Source: Bryoerythrophyllum caledonicum (Eukaryota > Streptophyta > Bryopsida > Pottiales > Pottiaceae). From it: a stretch of 64,000 nucleotides of DNA. Made by a program: the position numbers and the translations under genes. The stretch lies in contig OZ020516.1 in assembly GCA_963971425.1 (NCBI GenBank), positions 12,016,593 to 12,080,592 of the forward strand, read 5' to 3'. Position 1 is the first letter of the stretch. Each line of letters starts with the position of its first letter. The notes under the pieces were generated by a model. The model worked only from the letters and a program-made list of their open reading frames with translations. It ran no database searches and had not been told where the DNA came from. Shown in pieces: positions 12,969-24,500 of this stretch.

Positions 12969-13440
12969 ACCAGCCGAGGGCCTCCTCAGTATCGAGGAGG
13001 GCCCTGAAGGCGAATTCATAAAAAACAAAAAAAACAAAAAAAACAAAAAAAAACAAAAAAAACCAGCTGAAGGACTCTTCCGTACCGAGGAGGGCCAATG
13101 AGGGCCAAACAAAAAAAAACAAAAAAACCAGTCAAAGGGCTCCTCGGTACCAAGCAGGGTCATGAGGGCGAAACAAAAAAAAACAAAAAATAAAATAAAA
13201 ATTTAAAAACAAAAAAAAACAAAAAAAACAAAAAAACAAAAAAACCAGCCAAAGGGCTCCTTGGTACCGAGGAGGGTCATGAGGGCAAAATAAAAAAATA
13301 AAAAAATAAAAAAATAAAGTAAAAGTAAAATAAAAAACTGCCGAGGGGCTCTTTAGTACCGAGGAGTGCCCTGAGGGCGACCAAAAAAAAATTAAAAAAT
13401 GGTTGAGGGGCTTCTCAGTACCGGGGAGTGCCCTGAGGGC
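12969..13440 (+). repeat. array of GGTACC-centred hairpins with A-rich spacers
   Basis: Six units of about 40 bp begin CAGCC(A/G)AGGG or similar and contain a self-complementary core close to CTCCTCGGTACCGAGGAG (18-bp palindrome in ideal form), ending in CCTGAGGGCGA. They start near 12971, 13063, 13129, 13246, 13338 and 13400, and are separated by 20-80 bp of A-runs broken by C. Further diverged cores occur near 13660, 13772, 14118 and 14305. Minus-strand frames through here give Phe-rich peptide and are not genes. Confidence 0.85.
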
Positions 13441-13640
13441 GAAACCAAAGGTAACCAAAAAAAGAATACAAAAATACAAAAAAAATTAAAAAATTAACGC
13501 CCATTAAGAAAAATTCTTCTTAAGGGATTATTCAAATTGCCCATTTGGCACTTCAAACTTCTCCGTATATTTGAATACAAAAATTCTTGCTTTCACTACA
13601 ATTTTACATAGTTTTACAATTCTTGCTTCCACTACAATTT

Positions 13641-13863
13641 GAGTGAGGGGAAAAATGGCACCTTGGTACCAAAGTGCCCATTTGGCACTCCAAACTTTTA
13701 TGAAATTTTGAACACTAAAATTCTTGCTTCCACTATAACTTTACATAGTTTGAGTGAGGGGAAAAATGGCACCTCGGTACCGAAGTGCCCATTTGGCACT
13801 CCAAACTTTTATGAAATTTTGAACACTAAAATTCTTGCTTTCGCTATAATCTTCATCGCAGTG
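13641..13863 (+). repeat. 111-bp tandem duplication containing the hairpin core
   Basis: GAGTGAGGGGAAAAATGGCACC starts at 13641 and again at 13752. Both are followed by the GGTACC core, AAGTGCCCATTTGGCAC and TTTTATGAAATTTTGAACAC. A third partial copy lies at about 13530-13620. The open frame across it is a by-product of the repeat. Confidence 0.85.
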
Positions 13864-14803
13864 GAGCATTAGGCCAACGCAAAGCGAGGGTGAATTTCAA
13901 ACACTTGTATTATGTATACAAATTTTTGTGCAAGGCAAACCTGGAAGACGACAAGTAAATACATGCACCAAGTCTTAGTTTCAATGAAGTACAGCTCCTA
14001 CTCCGCAATAGTAATCTCTAAGTTTTTCTTGTTTTGGTCATAGTAGTTATAGCAAGTTATTGCCTCATTTATAGTTTAACTTTGAAAACTACACAAAATT
14101 TTGGAGGGCCAAAATGGCTCCTTGGTACCGAGGAACCCTTTCGGACTTCACAAAAAACTTGTGAAGTTCAACAATTTTCACTTGTAGAAATAGTAGAATT
14201 TGTTGAGGAATTTTTTTTTGAAACATGTTTTACCCGTTGTTGGGAACGGGAAAAAAATCAAATAAATTAGACAAAAAAAAAAATTAAAATGGGCCTAGTA
14301 GGCTCTTTGGCACAGAAGAACCTCTTTTGACTTTTTTAAAACCTTGTAGTTCAGTGATTCATCTTCACTCTTGAAAGGTATATTTTTTATGCGGCATGAA
14401 TTATGAAGGAGTGTAAACTAACATAATTTTTGTTTCCCATTAAATTTCATGTCGCTCATAGAGAAATTTTCATAAAACTAGATGAGATTTTGAATGGATG
14501 CCCTAAACTTCATTCATCCATAAACTTTGTCCATCCATGAAATATATCATCCAAATTTATTCATCCATTTAATGACGAGAAATAGTCAACTCCATATTAA
14601 AGTTTGGTTAGGTTTGTCCCTAAAATTCAACATTTATTTTTATGTGAAGCAATTTCATAGCCCATTTGTAAGTGAAAAATCACAGAAGACATTTGTAAAC
14701 CACGGTAATAGGTTGCAAAATTTTACTTTTTTTAGAAAGTTCCAAATATCATTTATAGAAAATTCCTATAATTAGAATATGCATGTCCATTTTTATCCTC
14801 CCT

Positions 14804-14852
14804 CCTCACTACTCACTGCTCACCGCTCACCGCTCACCGCTCACTACTCACA
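14804..14852 (-). repeat. 7-bp subterminal tandem repeat (right arm)
   Basis: On the plus strand it reads CTCACTACTCACTGCTCACC, which is the inverted form of the GTGAGCA family at 12624-12679. Confidence 0.85.
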
Positions 14853-14861
14853 TCCTAGCGT

Positions 14862-15392
14862 CGTTGACATTGACCCAATCTCAGAAAATTTTCCTTACAT
14901 AGAAAAATGAACTGGCAACAATACCATAGACAATGAATTGTCTACAAATTTCTGGAAAAATCCCTCCATAACCGATTCACAAATCACTTGCCTTATCAAA
15001 TTCCGCACTGGTCAATATATGGAAAATGCCCGTAAACAACTCTTCTTCGGAATAGAACGCTTCTCATCCATAACATGCCCTATATGTACCTCTACAGACC
15101 CCGACATATGGCTACATGTCTTGCTAAAATGCCAAAACCACCACATACACTCCCTCATTGTTAAAAGACACAACAAAGTAGTATGGGAAATCCGTAAACT
15201 AATTACCTCACATAACAAATCCTGACGTTTCATACTCATGAATGCCGGCACTTTCCATAACAACCCATAAGAAAATACGGTCCCACCTTGGCTACTCCCA
15301 CGTACATGTGCAACCCAACGATGTCACTGTAATGCTAGATTTAAACCCGACATACTTTGCGTAAAAGGACTACCATACAACGACCCGCTGTC
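14862..15392 (+). pseudogene. LINE ORF2 C-terminal fragment, first part
   Basis: The reading frame begins with residues like DIDPISENFPYIEK, meets a TGA at about 14908, and continues into a long open stretch. It contains a zinc-binding CPIC-x(10)-H-x(5)-C type motif (CPICTSTDPDIWLHVLLKC), the RHNKVVWEI segment, and after a TGA at 15224 residues such as NAGTFHNN, PPWLLPRTC and CNARFKPDILCVKGLPY. This order is characteristic of the region after reverse transcriptase in a non-LTR retrotransposon clade. The 5' part, including the RT domain, is missing in this window. The frame is cut at about 15392, where a 2.3-kb insertion begins. Confidence 0.8.
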
Positions 15393-17700
15393 TTGATGAA
15401 AATATCTACAGTGTGTAAAACATATACTTGTTTGTATTTTGAAAAGATCTTTGATTTTGAGGACGAAGCTTATTGGTGACGCTTCCAGTAGCTTCAAGGT
15501 GACGCTTATTGCTCATGGGATTGTTTAAAAGGCGAAAGCCGTAGACAGTATTCATCAATTCGAAGTATTCCTTTACGTTTTAAGAGTTTGTGTTTGAATT
15601 TGAAGTTCGAGCTTAAATGTCGGACTAGAGGGTTTTTATGGAGTCACAAGATCTAGAATCTAAACCGGAGGTAGATTTACAGCATTCTTTGTCTCAGTTG
15701 CCAATTCAACCATCCCAGCCGGCCGTGTCCACACCATTGTCATTCTACCCTCAAAATGAAGCTGGATCTTCTCGTCCGTTGAAGCAACCTCGTGTTGCGT
15801 AGCGTTGGTATGGTAATCTCCAAAAAGACGCTTGTATTTTAGTAATCTTACTTCAAACTGGATGTGTTGAATCAGACACTCGTGAAGCGACATTTGAAGG
15901 AAGTTTCGAGGGCCTGAACGAAGACCATTATTTCTGTATACCTAGGCCAATCGAGATAAGTGCTGGCCACCATCGTTGGTTAGAGGGGCCAGTGAATCTT
16001 TTGAGGAAGACTCAACGTGCAGATTACATCACAATTACTATCAAGCACATCCTCAAGTTCTTGCAGATGGAATAACATTCTTCTTTGACTTTAGCTTTTA
16101 CCTCTATTTGATTTTGATTGAATCTTTGTACTAAATTTAAGTATTTTATATTCTATTTGAATGTTAAAAGTTAAAAAATGGTAGATAGAGGGTAGTTTAC
16201 CTCCTAGTTAGAACTCTAAAGGTTTGTTGACCTTAAAAGATAAATAAGTGCTTATCTTTTGAGTTTTCCTAGGGCCAATGGGTGTTTTGAGGCCCATGTG
16301 ATATGCACATGGGCAGATCTTATCCTCCTTAGGGGTCTAGAGGGTAGGTAAGCATCTTCTCTCTCCCTCTCAGTCGGATTTTGAGAGAAAAAGGAGTTAG
16401 TGTACTTTTGGAGTGAAGTATGTGTGTGTGTAGAAAGCCGAGAGTTTGATGGGTGATACCTCGGGTTGTAAGAAACAATTTGGAATGAAAGTTTGAGAGT
16501 TTTTTTTCTCTTTGAGATGCGCTTCCAGAGAGATTGTTTTTGCTTGATTTGGAGTTGTAGACAAAAAGTTACACGCGTGCGACTGGAGGAGGGTATGTTG
16601 CCACCCAACGAAGAGGAGAAGAGATTTGGGCGGCCACCAAAGTTTGTAGTTTTTGTGTCTGTCTTTGAGAATTTCAGGAATTGTAGAGTTTTTTCCTAGC
16701 TTTTCAAAAACTTATCATTGAAGTTAATTGGAGTAGTATTCAAAAAGTTATGAAGGTTTGAAATTGTGAAAACCCGAGGCCATCCATTGAGAGGGCAAAG
16801 GTTTCAATAAGCCATAACTTTTGGACAGTAGTTTAAAATAGTTTAAGAACTGGAAGGTGCGTGAACCATTGTCATAGCTATCCAAAAAGTTGTTACAATT
16901 GAGATTTGGAATTTTGAAAAAAGAAGTTATGAGCGATTAAATATCTAGAGGGCCAGACATTTGAACTCGTATAACTTTCGGACAGTAGTTTAGAATGACT
17001 TGAAATTTGGACCAGTGTTAGTTGTTTGAATTATCTTTCCAGAGGGCTATTACACTTAGTATTTGAAAATTTGAGTCATTTGTGGCACCTGTTTGAAGGT
17101 TGCATCCTTGGTGGAAACTTTTCCATTGTGTTTTTGAACACTTCTTTTGAGTTTCTTAGTGTTTTTGAACACTCGAAGACTTGAAGACAAGAAGACATAA
17201 AGACTCGTGTGTTGTGGCTTGTGGCTTGTTATTCCTAACCGGATTTGGAGGCTCGTTGTCTTTATTTTGTTATTCCCAGCCAGATTTAGAGGCTAGTTCT
17301 TTTCAATTCTGCTTCGTAAATTTTGTTGCAGCGAAGTGGGGTTGATCACCCACACGGTCGTATTTATGTTGTTTCCACCGGTGAGGCGCGATTGCTCGTC
17401 ACCGTGGATTTGAATTTTTGGAGCCAATCTTTCGGACGGTTTCAGCTTGTGGTCTGGCCGTCCCGTTTTACCCGTCCGAGGCCGTAAGTTCTTATCACCT
17501 TACCTTTACCCTTAACCCGCTTAGAGCCACCACAGGATAGGCCAACGAGGAGTTGTTTGAAGAGTCAAAGAGATGAAGATATGAAGATTTGAAAAACAGA
17601 AGAATTGGAAACACGACTGGACTCTCCTGCCATCTATTCCGGTTGCAGCCAGATTCTCTGTAAATTCTCAAAGCGCTTCCCTCTCTACACGACACCACCA
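15393..17700. mobile_element. 2.3-kb insertion splitting the LINE
   Basis: The flanks carry consecutive pieces of the same LINE protein, so this block was inserted later (or the LINE was rearranged around it). It holds a decayed ORF (15638-16075), diverged repeats of about 160 bp around 16730-17060 with the phrase CATAACTTTxGGACAGTAGTTT, and a 50-bp near-duplication (TTATTCCTAACCGGATTTGGAGG near 17228 and a copy near 17271). I found no terminal repeats or target duplication, so the class is unknown. The decayed ORF and leader-like flank suggest a non-autonomous retroelement; that is inference. Confidence 0.5.
15638..16075 (+). pseudogene. decayed 145-codon ORF of a non-autonomous element
   Basis: ATG at 15638 opens a frame (MESQDLESKPEVDLQHSLSQ) that is interrupted once, by TAG after RPLKQPRVA (about 15797). 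It then continues in the same frame with RWYGNLQKDACILVILLQTG to TAA 16073-16075. The N-terminal half is Gln/Pro/Ser-rich; the C-terminal half looks globular (REATFEGSFEG, HYFCIPRPIEI, ITIKHILKFLQ). I do not recognise the family. A single nonsense codon over 145 codons implies relatively recent loss or read-through. Confidence 0.4.
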
Positions 17701-18046
17701 CCCACCATTCACTTTATTGAATTCACGTATTATAACTACTAATGACAGATTCTCACCAGAAACAATAGAAAACAAAATAAACAAATATCAACCCTTCATC
17801 GACGACATAAAAAACCTCAGATGGAAAATCGACCCTTTCATAGTGATTACGGCTGGTGCCCGCGCCACAACCTACATCTCACCCATGAACACCTTTGAAG
17901 AGACTTTCAAAATATCCATGAACACAATTAAACATACCTTCAATAATATAAACACCATCGCAATCCAACATGCTATGTCCATACTACTACATAAACGAAA
18001 AATAGAGAATAACCAAACCCTCCCCGATCCGCAAGACACTCCATAA
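17701..18046 (+). pseudogene. LINE ORF2 C-terminal fragment, last part
   Basis: Residues FIEFTY followed, after a frame change, by TNDRFSPETIENKINKYQ and then WKIDPFIVITAGARATTY, ending in IAIQHAMSILLHKRKIENNQ, continue the LINE protein interrupted at 15392. The stop is TAA 18044-18046. The order matches the extreme C terminus of the same LINE clade. The frame change at about 17735 and the split by the insertion mean it is not functional. Confidence 0.75.
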
Positions 18047-18400
18047 AACGCCCTAACTCCCCACTCGTTTCCTCCTCCTCCACCCTCCTAGTCCTCCCCC
18101 CTTTTTTTTTCATTGTCTTTTCTCTTTCCTTTCCTTGTTCTTTCCTTCCACTCCCTTGCTCTAATTGTGGCTTTTTCCCTCTTTGGGTTTACACCCTTAT
18201 GGTTACTTGTTACATACTGTCTACCCTCGAGATGGGGAAGTAGCCCCATACTACTAATTCCTTGCTTGGTGGACATGGTCTTAGTGGTGGTGCAAACAGA
18301 CACTTTATTCACGCCAGTCCCCTCCGGGAACCGGCGTTCTTCTTCTGAACGCCGTGACAATAGTGCTACCAATCAGACTTAATATTTTTGCAACCACCAC
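18047..18400 (+). mobile_element. probable LINE 3' untranslated region
   Basis: Directly after the LINE stop there is a pyrimidine-rich tract (18060-18180) and then moderately GC-rich sequence to about 18380. No other gene feature is visible. The hydrophobic frame 18113-18382 is produced by the pyrimidine bias. The exact 3' end of the LINE is not evident. Confidence 0.5.
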
Positions 18401-21400
18401 TGACGTTTATTATGCCTGCTTGTTTTCATTCAGGTTTAGGACGTGCCCCACCAAGACTTGCCAGAAGATGCTTATCCAATTGTTGTAAGCCTCCACGTGC
18501 TGCCTTTATATTTCATGTCTCCCACCAATATTGAGTTTACATCTGTAACATAGTATAATGACAAGGTTTTAATATGTTGTAGCAAGATGTTTAAGGTATT
18601 TACTTCTGCATGCATTTGCTCATGCAAGTCTAACGGCAATAGCTCATGAATATATTGAATTCGTATTCTTCTAAACTCGAATCAAAGGATCCAATTACAG
18701 TTCTCTGGGTTTGTATAACATATTACCTAGTTATGTCTCTATCCCATCTTGCAGACCACTTAGGATAAACGTATGGATCTTACTTCTACTAAGCCTAGCT
18801 CCTCTGCCGCATTGGATGACAATAACCAACCCCAAATTGAATCAGATATGGACATTGACGGACATGTATCGCTGTAAGTTGATTCAGGTGAGAGTGAGCT
18901 CTTGGAAGATGAAATTAGACGGATGCACAAGATGGACACCGTCTATACAATCGCTAGATTGAGATTGACATCAAACGAGCTATCTCGAATGCGTATTCCG
19001 CTCTGTTGCTTGGTGCCCATGCCAATGGTTCGCCCTATCCTGGTGTGTGATTTGGTGAAGCTTGAACATCAATTTGTTAACGGGTACGAGGAGAGGGCTC
19101 GCGTATTTTATGTCTCAATTTCGTATGAGCAAGGGCAAACCACTGCGTTTATTGGTGATGAGAAGGAGAAATGGGGGCCACTTTGGAACTTGGTTAATGA
19201 TCAATTTAATTCATAGCTTAGGTCGATGCCGGCACTTAAGCACTTTGTGGATTTCAAGTTCTTCGTCTATGATGGGAATCATAGACGCATTGCCTGGATG
19301 AATCACATTAAGCGCCTTCATAGCACGGAATAGAAGTGACATATTTTAGTTGACTCCATCCTTTTGGACACACGGAACCAAATTGGCATGGCCATGCAGG
19401 TCATGCACAACATTAATAAGTAAGTAATGTTGATCTCTTCTTCCCTGATAATCATATTTTCTTCAGAGTTTTTAATGATCATTGAAGGCCTCCAACGTAA
19501 CTTCTTATTGGTTTGATTGTGGCAGGCACACTGTGAACTCTCACGTCAAAACAAACTTGGTACACACGTTGTCTTGTGTGCACAAGTATGGGGTGATGGA
19601 CATTGACAAGTTTAATGAGCTTCTGAGTCCTGAGGATGTGAAAACATGTCAACACAGTGTGCAAAAGACTTGGTACTCTATGCCTCTCGACATATTTGCC
19701 AGCTTCATTTTTAAGGTTTTCTTCCGATCCCCATACAGATCTAATCGATGAATACATGAGCCGATAATAAAATTATCAATCGTTAATTATGGATTAGTGA
19801 CGCAACTTCATTGTGAGTCTTTGTAGCAAGAAATTGCTACTGCAGTTGATGCGGTAGTTTGTAAGTACAATGAAGATACACCTGCAGATGAGATATCTAA
19901 GGAAGATGTGGCATCTGCAATGAGGAGATCCATTAAGGAATCAAGTGAAAAGTTCTACAAAAGCTATCTAAGATTGTGTCAGTAGCAAATCCGGCGCATG
20001 GACGAGAGTTCATGCAAGAAGTAATACTCCTTTGCTATTCCGATTGAATGTTTCTTAATCTCTACATATTATATTTAACTTCTAACTACACTCAATTGCT
20101 ATCTCATAGATCAAGAAGCACTGAAGCTTGTACATTGTACCGGAGTTGACTCTTGAGAAATTACAGCTGTTTGCTACGGCTAATACAAGTCCAGTTTTTA
20201 AGGTTAGGTGGTTGAAGTGGCTCAATGCATCTGGACCCACGGGTCAGGCTAGACGATTTCCAGCACGCCCTGTTAATGAGGATAAACTTACTTTCTTCCT
20301 CGCAAAGGCGTGTTGGTATACCAGTGTAAGTAACTTTCGGCTCATTGATTTGATGATTATTATTAGTAACCATTATTCAATCTTGTCTCTGTTCTCCGCT
20401 TTAAATTTCCTCTTTTGCTATACTTAGTTTTGGTGGAATTTTCTAATGTGCCAAATTCCATTCAATGAGTAGTTGGAAGAAGCCGCCGTCAAGATGTTTG
20501 ATTCAATTACTGTGCTGATAATTTGCCAATTGACTATTCTGCTCCAACTGAGCTGCACATCCTACCGGAATACATTGAGAGCTGGCGAATGAAGCTATGG
20601 GATCAGACATAAATGGATAATTTCAAAGGGATTCATGCCTTTAAAAAGTCCGACTCGTTTAAGGATTTCAGAGGCGGCCTTCTTGTTGTCAAGAGATTGA
20701 TATTTAGGTGGGTCCTGATCTCTCTTTCTCTATTGTATGTCATTGATGCAACCTACACATTCTCTACATCTGTTCTATTTCAGTATTTATTCTCCGCTGT
20801 TGAATTCTTGGCCTTCTTTATGTTATGATTGGTACCCTAAACCTTGGTCTTTGACACAATTATCTTACAATTTTCATATTGCCCTGGACTCCCCTACAAT
20901 TTTATAATTCTCCATATTTTCTAATCATTCTGCAGGTTTTTCAAGCTCAAACTTTTGCCCAAGAATGCCATAGAGAAAGCAGAGTTACCTCCCTTCCTAA
21001 GTACATGGTTGGATCGAACCTCCCCCGATTGCATGTTCTCCCCGACTCAGCTAAGGAATTGAACCACTAGACATCTGCAAGATTGCCCTTGGTACCTCGA
21101 ATGTACTCAAGGGTTCACTCCACCTGAAGAAGCTGCTCTATTCAAGTCCTTGAAGGATTCGGCGGTGGTCGAGCCGGAATACGACGAGTTCGCTGGTTTG
21201 GATGCACATGCCAGAGCTCGAGCAATCCAGAAGCGGGAGGCATGTGACAAGAGGAAGGTTGACAAGTGAGAAGAGGCAAAGAAGAAAATCCAGGATAAGA
21301 GATTGAAGAGGCTTCTCAAGTTGGCTGCGAAAGAATAAGAGAAGGGCGTGAAGAAGGGGACAAAGAGGAAGGCATAGATGGCAATGCATGAGTCTGCCAC

Positions 21401-21556
21401 TAGCGCCGACGACATGGTCGACATCTCCTCCAGTTTCTCCCTCACTCAAGAGCGCTTGCTACATGGAATCTCGCCAATACCCCATAACTTCGACCATGTG
21501 CCTAACATCGATGAATTAATTCTGAATGTTTCTGTTGGTAATCTTGCAAAGTACTG

Positions 21557-24500
21557 TGTGGGAATCCGTTCCCACAAGGATCCGGAAGTTAACCTAAAAA
21601 TTCGGCAAAAAAATTTAAAAAATAGTACTAAAAGGTTAGAAAGATAGATTAATATACTAGGAAAGTAGAATCATCAAATAAGACGAACAGGGGACGGGCA
21701 AGTTCCTTCAAAGCTCTAACGGAATGCTTAATCCAGAAGGTCCGGATACAACCGGATTCGGCAGAAACCGTCACGACCGGAACATTCTGGAAGTAATCCG
21801 GAAACTGGAAATGCCATCATGACTGCAACCGCCATCCGTACGTCGACAAGGGTATAAGAATAGGAGGCTATTTTTGTCATCTCCTACTTCTTTACTCGCT
21901 CTCTATCTCTTTCTCTTTTCCCCCTAGCTTCTTGTCTTCTTGGTTTGGTTTAGCCCGGAAGTGTTTCCGATAGAGAGGGTTTTGGGTGAGGTCGGTGCGT
22001 GCAGGTGTGACCGGAGAGATTGTGAGGTGATAGTATTTGTGTAGACATGGCGGATGAAGGACCTGCCTGGACAACCCGGGGTACTACAACACAGCCGTCG
22101 GTACAGCGGGTGACTCCCATCATACTGATAGATCCGGAGGAGCTAGCAGTCCTCGAGTACTACCTCTGCAACATGGGGTGCCGCGGACTGCTCGACGTTG
22201 CATGGGGTGTGAAGGACGTGAAGTTGGTGGTGGAGCTCCTTGGAACTCCGAACAACCAATATGACGGCACGATCTGCGCTCACCCCGAGACGTGGGGTGT
22301 ACCGGAATGACAACACACCTACGCATTCACGAGCGAAGACGTGAAGAGAGCGGAGCGGAGTGACGAGATCTTGGGAGACGAGTTCACGAAGCAAGCCGAC
22401 CCGAAGGAAGGGTATAGCATCGACAACTTGCGGCACCAAGATGCCCAGATTGTAGTAAGGTTCCTAAACCCCATTTTCCAACCGGAGAAGCCAAAATGGG
22501 TGGTGTGTAAATGGGCCACCATCATTCTAGGGTTGATGAGAGGGAAGTTGAGAGTGGATTGGGCCTTGTGTATGAGCAAGATGATCACCCGGATGGTGAA
22601 AGGCCTCCAGAAGGTGAAGAGAGTTGGAACCCCCCTTCCCTCTTACACCACTCACCTCTATGTTCGGCACGACGTCCTTATGTCGGAAGAGTAAGACGAG
22701 TACAAGGAGCTGTTGAGCAACCAGACCAACGGCAGTCCGGAGCCAGCATCTGACGAAGAAAGTATGGAGGTCGTCGAAGTTCCTGCACCAGAGACAGTTC
22801 CCCAACACCGGAAGAGGAGCAGGTCTATGTAGAGGGAGTCGACGCCGGGACCCACTACATCAAGTCAACCCACGGGTATGCAAGAAGCCCACTGAAACCC
22901 CGGGCTAGTTCCTCGAGAAGGTTGTGTACCACCGTCGGAGCCACCGACAGTCACAGGAGTCACTCGACCAGACTTGTTGGAGCTCATCCATTACGTGGGA
23001 TGGCGGGCAACCCTCCTTTGTCAGTCCGAGGTAAGGCATGTGAACATCCTGGATGGTATTCGGAAGGAGCTGGATGTGGAGAAGTTGGTCGACATACCGA
23101 CAACGGTCGCAGAGCTCCGGAAGAACACACTCCGACTTCAGGCACTGGAGGATCAACAGTCGGCTATAATCCAGTCTCGAGACCAGTTCGCTGAGTAGTT
23201 GGACAAGACATATATAGCTCTAGCAGAAGCCAAGGTAAAGAGGAAGGAAGCCAAAGATCGGACAAACGCCTCAGCCCACGCCTTGGCGCAGGTAAGATCA
23301 GCTCTTGCGTTTTCGGTTGACACAGTCAACCGAAGTCTCCTTTTCACCGATCAGCTGGAGAAGGAATACAAGATGAACAGGGTTCAGATCATCAGGTTCC
23401 TCCACGACCACAGTAGGAAGATGGAGAAGACATGGAGCCGGATGGAGGAGGTGGTGGCAAACATGACTCTGAAAGGACCAGAGACCCGGAGTACAGAAGC
23501 ACCGGAGGACCGGTCCCTTCCAATCCGAGTCCGGACCGCTCCGGATGAAGCCGGACCTTCAGGAGTACATCCAGAGCCTTCCAGAAAGCAGAAGGCAATC
23601 ATGACCCCGCCGGAGACGGTTGCACCGATGAGTTGGAGTCCTCTTGGTAAGCCTAACATAGGTACGGACAAGCACTGGATAGAGTTACTACTAGAGGTAA
23701 GTCCGGAAGACACACCCTCTCCCATCCAGCTTGCACCTACTCCTCCCTCATCGAGCTGCCGGAAGTCGATGCCTCCGCTAACTCGACGTTTGGCGACGGA
23801 CCCTCTAAGCCCAAGCGCGTGGTTCCAGGACTTCGCTGGAGCACCGGAGGCTACTGTGGTAGATGCCACCACCGAACCAACTCCGCCGGCTGGACTACCG
23901 GCACCACCTTCCGGATTCGGATCCTTGAGGCCGACAGCAGCCACGACACCGCAGCGGAAGAAGACCGGCAAGGCTAGAGCGGAGGGATCCACGAGGCGTA
24001 CCAGCCCAAGATTCAAGAACGTTGGATCACCCCCTTAGGTAGATCTAGGATTAGAATTAGGAGCAGCTTAGTGATCTAGGTTAGGTAGCGATGAACAATG
24101 GGGCTTAGAGTTGCACCCGGCTACTTAACCCGGAAACTAAGACATTTTGTAAATTTCCGGACTTCAGCGATTTTTCCGGATGTCCGGAATCTCGACCCGA
24201 GAATTTCGGATCTGAGATTCATTTTCCCGGATTTTTGGAGATAAGTTAATGACTTTTAGGGATAAGATCCTCCGGATTTCTTGCGGATAGGATAAGACTA
24301 GGATTAGAAAACTTAGTTAATACTTAATAGATGAGTGTTAATAAACTCATCATCTTGTTTTCCTTACGTTGAATATATTTTCGGACCTATTACTAGAATT
24401 GCTACCTAGTTCTTATGACAAGAAGTATTATCTTTGTGAGGGAAGGGATCCGTTGTCGTAGGAATTGTTGTGCAGAAGTTCTTTTGAAGTGGGTGGTACT

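Larger units (their letters stand above)
12614..14861. mobile_element. inverted-repeat (foldback/MULE-like) element, 2.25 kb
   Basis: The left end reads ATGCTAGAATGTGAGCAGTG and the right end, reverse-complemented, ACGCTAGGATGTGAGTAGTG. Both then enter 7-bp tandem repeats in opposite orientation (left 12624-12679, right 14804-14852). Inverted similarity extends inward: GACCTATTTCTGTGGTATC near 12750 corresponds to the complement of the sequence near 14690-14720, and both sides contain GGATGAAT-rich sequence further in. This is the layout of a long terminal inverted repeat element. No transposase was found, so it is non-autonomous or deleted. I could not identify a target-site duplication. The right end abuts LINE sequence. 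Confidence 0.7.

Noticed and set aside
12904..13479. Minus-strand ORFs rich in Phe with repeated ALLGTEEP-like segments
   Set aside because: They follow exactly the hairpin/A-run repeat array, the frame shifts between units, and the composition is forced by A-runs on the plus strand.
13639..13872. Plus-strand ORF with a 37-residue internal repeat
   Set aside because: It is the translation of the 111-bp DNA duplication inside a foldback element; there is no other coding sign.
18113..18382. 89-codon hydrophobic plus-strand ORF
   Set aside because: Leu/Phe/Ser-rich because of the pyrimidine tract in the probable LINE 3' UTR.
23384..24016. 210-codon minus-strand ORF
   Set aside because: It lies antisense to the Pro/Ser/Thr-rich end of the inserted element's ORF, where CCGG-rich composition keeps the opposite frame open.
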